Source of the DNA: a virus
IMG/VR virus record: IMGVR_UViG_3300047358_000251
Coordinates: 1-23,409 of that record
Length of the DNA stretch: 23,409 nt
Direction: 5' to 3' (one strand)
This document shows, piece after piece, positions 21,064 through 23,409 of this stretch (its first letter is position 1; every line of letters begins with the position of its first letter). Made by a program: the position numbers and the translations under genes. The notes under the pieces are model-generated. The model ran no database searches. It saw only the letters and a program-made list of their open reading frames with translations, and was not told the DNA's origin.

Positions 21064-21966
21064 TTATATTTTAATGGTGGTTGATATAATATCACCTGTA
21101 GTCATTGGCTTGCTAATAGTAAGTTGATCTCCTACTACTTTAAAATCAAAAAGATGTTGTTGTATAGCGCCATTTATGAGTACTTCTAGCTTTTCTTGTG
21201 GGGTCATGCTAGGAGAACGTTCTAATGTAAACGTTGTATTTGTTCCATCAAACGTAAAACTTTTCTTAATAAGAGTAGCTTCGTATTCTTTTACTAATTG
21301 TTGTTTAGCACCTTCTGGTGTGTTAGGCAAAAATTTAAGTGTTTCAGCGTAATATGCATATCTAGCTCGTCTTGTTTCTTCTACAGTAAGTATACCCAGC
21401 TCATTTCTGTCACGCATACTGAAAACACCTTTACTTCTATATTGTTCTCTGGTTCTAAGTTGTCCATAGTCAACCAGTCTCAACAAAGTTGCAATTTTGA
21501 CACACAATGATTTGTTATTTGAACTGTTTATAATCATATCTGCGACTGTATCATAATCTTGCTTTATCAACGGATTAAGTAATCTGTATTCAATCTTTCC
21601 ATTTGTTACAACCAATACTTTGCCAGTAGCCCAATGTAGTAAAATTATACCATCATACACACTCTGAGTAATTCTAGCTACTCCATTGGCTATAAGTTGT
21701 TTCTTTGCTAGTGCTTGCTGTTTATTAAATTGTTCTTGCCACAAATCGTGTGCTTGTTGTTCTGTCAATCCTGTTTTATAGTTACCTTCGCCATATGCTT
21801 TGCCGTTCCATCCGCTGTATACACCAAAAAAGCTCAAAGCCATAAGTTGGGCTTTGTCGCTAGCAGTTGTTGATGTTGTATCTAAAACTGTACTGTAACT
21901 TTCAGTATCTTTTACTGTAAAGTCGTCCCATACCATTCGCAATTTGTTGTCAATTATATCTGTCAA
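21064..21966 (-). CDS. Baseplate-region protein with possible lysozyme-fold core and C-terminal beta domain
   Basis: A 300-residue protein beginning MTDIIDNKLRMVWDDFTVKD. Residues of about 65-120 (YGEGNYKTG, LTEQQAHDLWQEQFNKQQAL, TQSVYDGIILLHWATG) follow the helix pattern of the GH24/T4-lysozyme C-terminal lobe: LT-x-x-[EQ]A-x-x-L...QxxxDxxxxLxxxxG. The Glu-Asp-Thr catalytic arrangement of T4 lysozyme is not evident, so it may be an inactive or divergent relative. The last 65 residues (KSFTFDGTNTTFTLERSP ... EVLINGAIQQHLFDF ... TGDIISTTIKI) form a beta domain like those in tail proteins. The start is TTG at 21966, overlapping the upstream stop (TTGA) and preceded by a perfect AGGAGG with a 6-nt spacer. 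Its neighbours are the hub protein and gp25, which suggests a hub or wedge role. Identity uncertain. Confidence 0.6.
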   Translation of the reverse strand: MTDIIDNKLRMVWDDFTVKDTESYSTVLDTTSTTASDKAQLMALSFFGVYSGWNGKAYGEGNYKTGLTEQQAHDLWQEQFNKQQALAKKQLIANGVARITQSVYDGIILLHWATGKVLVVTNGKIEYRLLNPLIKQDYDTVADMIINSSNNKSLCVKIATLLRLVDYGQLRTREQYRSKGVFSMRDRNELGILTVEETRRARYAYYAETLKFLPNTPEGAKQQLVKEYEATLIKKSFTFDGTNTTFTLERSPSMTPQEKLEVLINGAIQQHLFDFKVVGDQLTISKPMTTGDIISTTIKI

Positions 21967-23378
21967 CGCGGGCCTCCTCTTGGATTAGTTACATCTGATA
22001 TCATATCTTCACCGCTAGGCAATTCGCCTGCACATGCATCTTGTGTAAGATCATCCATTTGAATATCTTTGACGACTTGCGTTGGATTAGGATCAGCCAC
22101 TTGAGGTAAGATTTTAGAATCAGGACTGGAATCACCATGTCCTCCCCAAGGTTCTTTCTCAGGTACTCTACCTACTATACTTTCTTTTACTGTTTTGTTT
22201 AAAGTGTGATTGATTGCTGTAGTTTTTTCAGCAGGTGTAGCGGCAGGGCCGTTCAAATCAATCATTGCCGCTGTTACTCTAACAAATCCACTAGCTTTAA
22301 TATGACCATTGAGATCAGTTGTAAGTTTTATATCTTTGTTAGCATGAAGATTAAATTCGCCTGTTGAACTTTCTAGTTTTATTCCATCAGTTCCTCTTGC
22401 TTTAAAATTAATTGCATCTGCTTCTACATTGAAATTATCTTTACAGTGTAGATTAAAGTTTGCTTCGGTATGCATACTAATATCGTTTCCAGCATAGATG
22501 TCAATTTTACCATCACTACTCATTTGTATCCAAGTACTACCAGCTTGATCACTTATATAAATCATTCCTGGGCCATCATGTATTAAAAACTGAGCGCCAC
22601 CAGCACTACGCAATCTTAATAATTTACTAAGACCTGCTTGTCTGTCAGGATCAGGATTTATAACTCTGTCACCTGTAGCCTTTGTTCCATCATCCATTAC
22701 AAACTGATGTCCGCCTGGAGTATTAAACCCAAACACTTGTGTAGGTGATTCTCGTCTAGCACTACTACTGCTAAGTCCTCTGATGCTGTCGATCCCTGTT
22801 CCAGTTTCACTGATTTCGCAGTTGTTTACTTGGTCTTTGAAATCACTATTTTCTCTGCGTATTCTATCAGGATTAGCTCTTGGTCTTAGATTGTTTACTG
22901 TTTTGTTGTTAGGACTTGGGTCGTATGTTGGTCCTACAGCATTAGGCTCACTGTCTACTCTAGCGGCAGGTTGTGTTGGATATGATGCATTACGAGTAGT
23001 GTCAGGTAAGACACCAATACAAATGCCAACATCACTATTGTTTGCAAACGCAACTAACACTTGTGTACCTGGATTAGGTGGGTGACTACTAAATCCATAT
23101 GAATTTGTAAATCCTTCAAATTGTATACTCCCTCCATAAGGACTTGAACGTCTTACACGAGCATATTCTTTTCTTGATTCTTTACTATCTACATCACCTT
23201 TATATCCTTCTCCAATAATTTCAACATTCATATAACCTTCGTATCTATCATCAGTAATATCGATAACTTTAGCAATGTAGAGACCTGATAATTTTCTTAT
23301 ACCACCAGCAAATCGAGTTTTGTCTGCTTTTTCGTCAATGCCGGGTGTAGCTGTTTCATTGCTTCCTAAATATCTCAT
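21963..23378 (-). CDS. 5: Baseplate hub/needle protein gp5-like, without lysozyme domain
   Basis: A 471-residue homologue of the T4 gp5/VgrG family, which forms the trimeric hub and membrane-piercing spike. Residues of about 30-125 form the OB-fold (SGLYIAKVIDITDD ... YGFSSHPPNPGTQVLVAFAN ... GICIGVLPDT). A polar linker follows, with GLSSSSARRESPTQVFGFNT at 201-220, a segment conserved in marine T4-like hubs. Residues of about 220-380 are the repeating spike beta-helix (GGHQFVMDDGT, GGAQFLIHDGPGMIYISD, NFNLHCKDNFNVEADAINF). T4 gp5 carries a lysozyme domain between the OB-fold and the beta-helix; here the linker is only about 90 residues and has no such domain. The ATG at 23378 has AGGA 7 nt upstream. 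The gene overlaps the next by 3 nt (TTGA). Confidence 0.9.
   Translation of the reverse strand: MRYLGSNETATPGIDEKADKTRFAGGIRKLSGLYIAKVIDITDDRYEGYMNVEIIGEGYKGDVDSKESRKEYARVRRSSPYGGSIQFEGFTNSYGFSSHPPNPGTQVLVAFANNSDVGICIGVLPDTTRNASYPTQPAARVDSEPNAVGPTYDPSPNNKTVNNLRPRANPDRIRRENSDFKDQVNNCEISETGTGIDSIRGLSSSSARRESPTQVFGFNTPGGHQFVMDDGTKATGDRVINPDPDRQAGLSKLLRLRSAGGAQFLIHDGPGMIYISDQAGSTWIQMSSDGKIDIYAGNDISMHTEANFNLHCKDNFNVEADAINFKARGTDGIKLESSTGEFNLHANKDIKLTTDLNGHIKASGFVRVTAAMIDLNGPAATPAEKTTAINHTLNKTVKESIVGRVPEKEPWGGHGDSSPDSKILPQVADPNPTQVVKDIQMDDLTQDACAGELPSGEDMISDVTNPRGGPR
21967..21978 (-). promoter_or_regulatory. Perfect Shine-Dalgarno before a TTG start
   Basis: AGGAGG at 21978-21973 is fully complementary to the 16S rRNA tail. 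It is followed by a 6-nt spacer, CCCGCG, and a TTG start codon. It is embedded in the final codons of the hub gene and is noticeably GC-rich for this window. It decides the TTG start of the 21064-21966 gene. Confidence 0.8.
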
Positions 23379-23382
23379 TGTG

Positions 23383-23409
23383 TTATCCTGTCATAATATC
23401 TTTTAGCCA
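23383..23409 (-). CDS. 3' end of an upstream late gene (partial)
   Basis: The last nine codons at the right edge read in frame as WLKDIMTG followed by TAA (23385-23383). The stop lies 4 nt before the hub gene's ATG and overlaps its AGGATAA ribosome binding site, as at other junctions in this cluster. Too short to identify, and the reading frame is inferred only from spacing. Confidence 0.45.
   Translation of the reverse strand, partial: WLKDIMTG

Overview
The window looks like part of the late structural region of a marine T4-like myovirus, of the kind that infects cyanobacteria or SAR11-type bacteria. It is AT-rich by eye. Every supported gene lies on the minus strand, the genes are packed with 1-8 nt overlaps, and the order is that of a contractile-tail baseplate module. 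The best anchors are a gp5-like hub/needle protein without a lysozyme domain, a gp25-family protein and a gp6/J-like baseplate wedge protein. No photosynthesis, host or integration gene is present, so the host cannot be fixed from this window. Coding is continuous; there is no gene-free stretch over 100 bases, and no tRNA, CRISPR array, insertion sequence or convincing terminator.

In transcription order (right to left): the last codons of an unidentified gene (23383-23409); the gp5-like hub (21963-23378); a protein with a possible lysozyme-fold core and a C-terminal beta domain (21064-21966); gp25 (20669-21031); gp6 (17133-20669); a giant 3767-residue structural protein in the slot where T4 has gp7/gp8 (5830-17133); three tail or fibre proteins (5206-5808, 4279-5193, 3082-4278); a small conserved protein (2670-3017); two paralogous glycosyltransferase-like proteins (1755-2666 and 839-1762); and an unidentified gene running off the left end (1-882).

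Three T4-type late promoter octamers (NATAAATA on the minus strand) sit exactly at gene boundaries. They divide the region into gp25-gp6-giant protein; the three tail/fibre genes; and the small protein, glycosyltransferases and terminal gene. Using T4 spacing, two of the three would start transcription at or one base before an ATG. The gp25 mRNA would be leaderless and has no Shine-Dalgarno sequence.

The most unusual object is the giant protein, an 11.3-kb gene that takes up almost half the window. It is a mosaic. It contains three tandem repeats resembling the flagellin/FliD 'IN' motif, a GGSGYT glycine-rich module also found in the neighbouring gp6, three W/Y modules resembling carbohydrate-binding repeats, and a C-terminal IGxE...TRGxxGT motif. 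A second unusual object is a tail protein with in-frame hexanucleotide repeats encoding Gly-Tyr runs. Together the genes appear to build the baseplate hub, wedge and host-contact apparatus, with a sugar-transfer function encoded just downstream.
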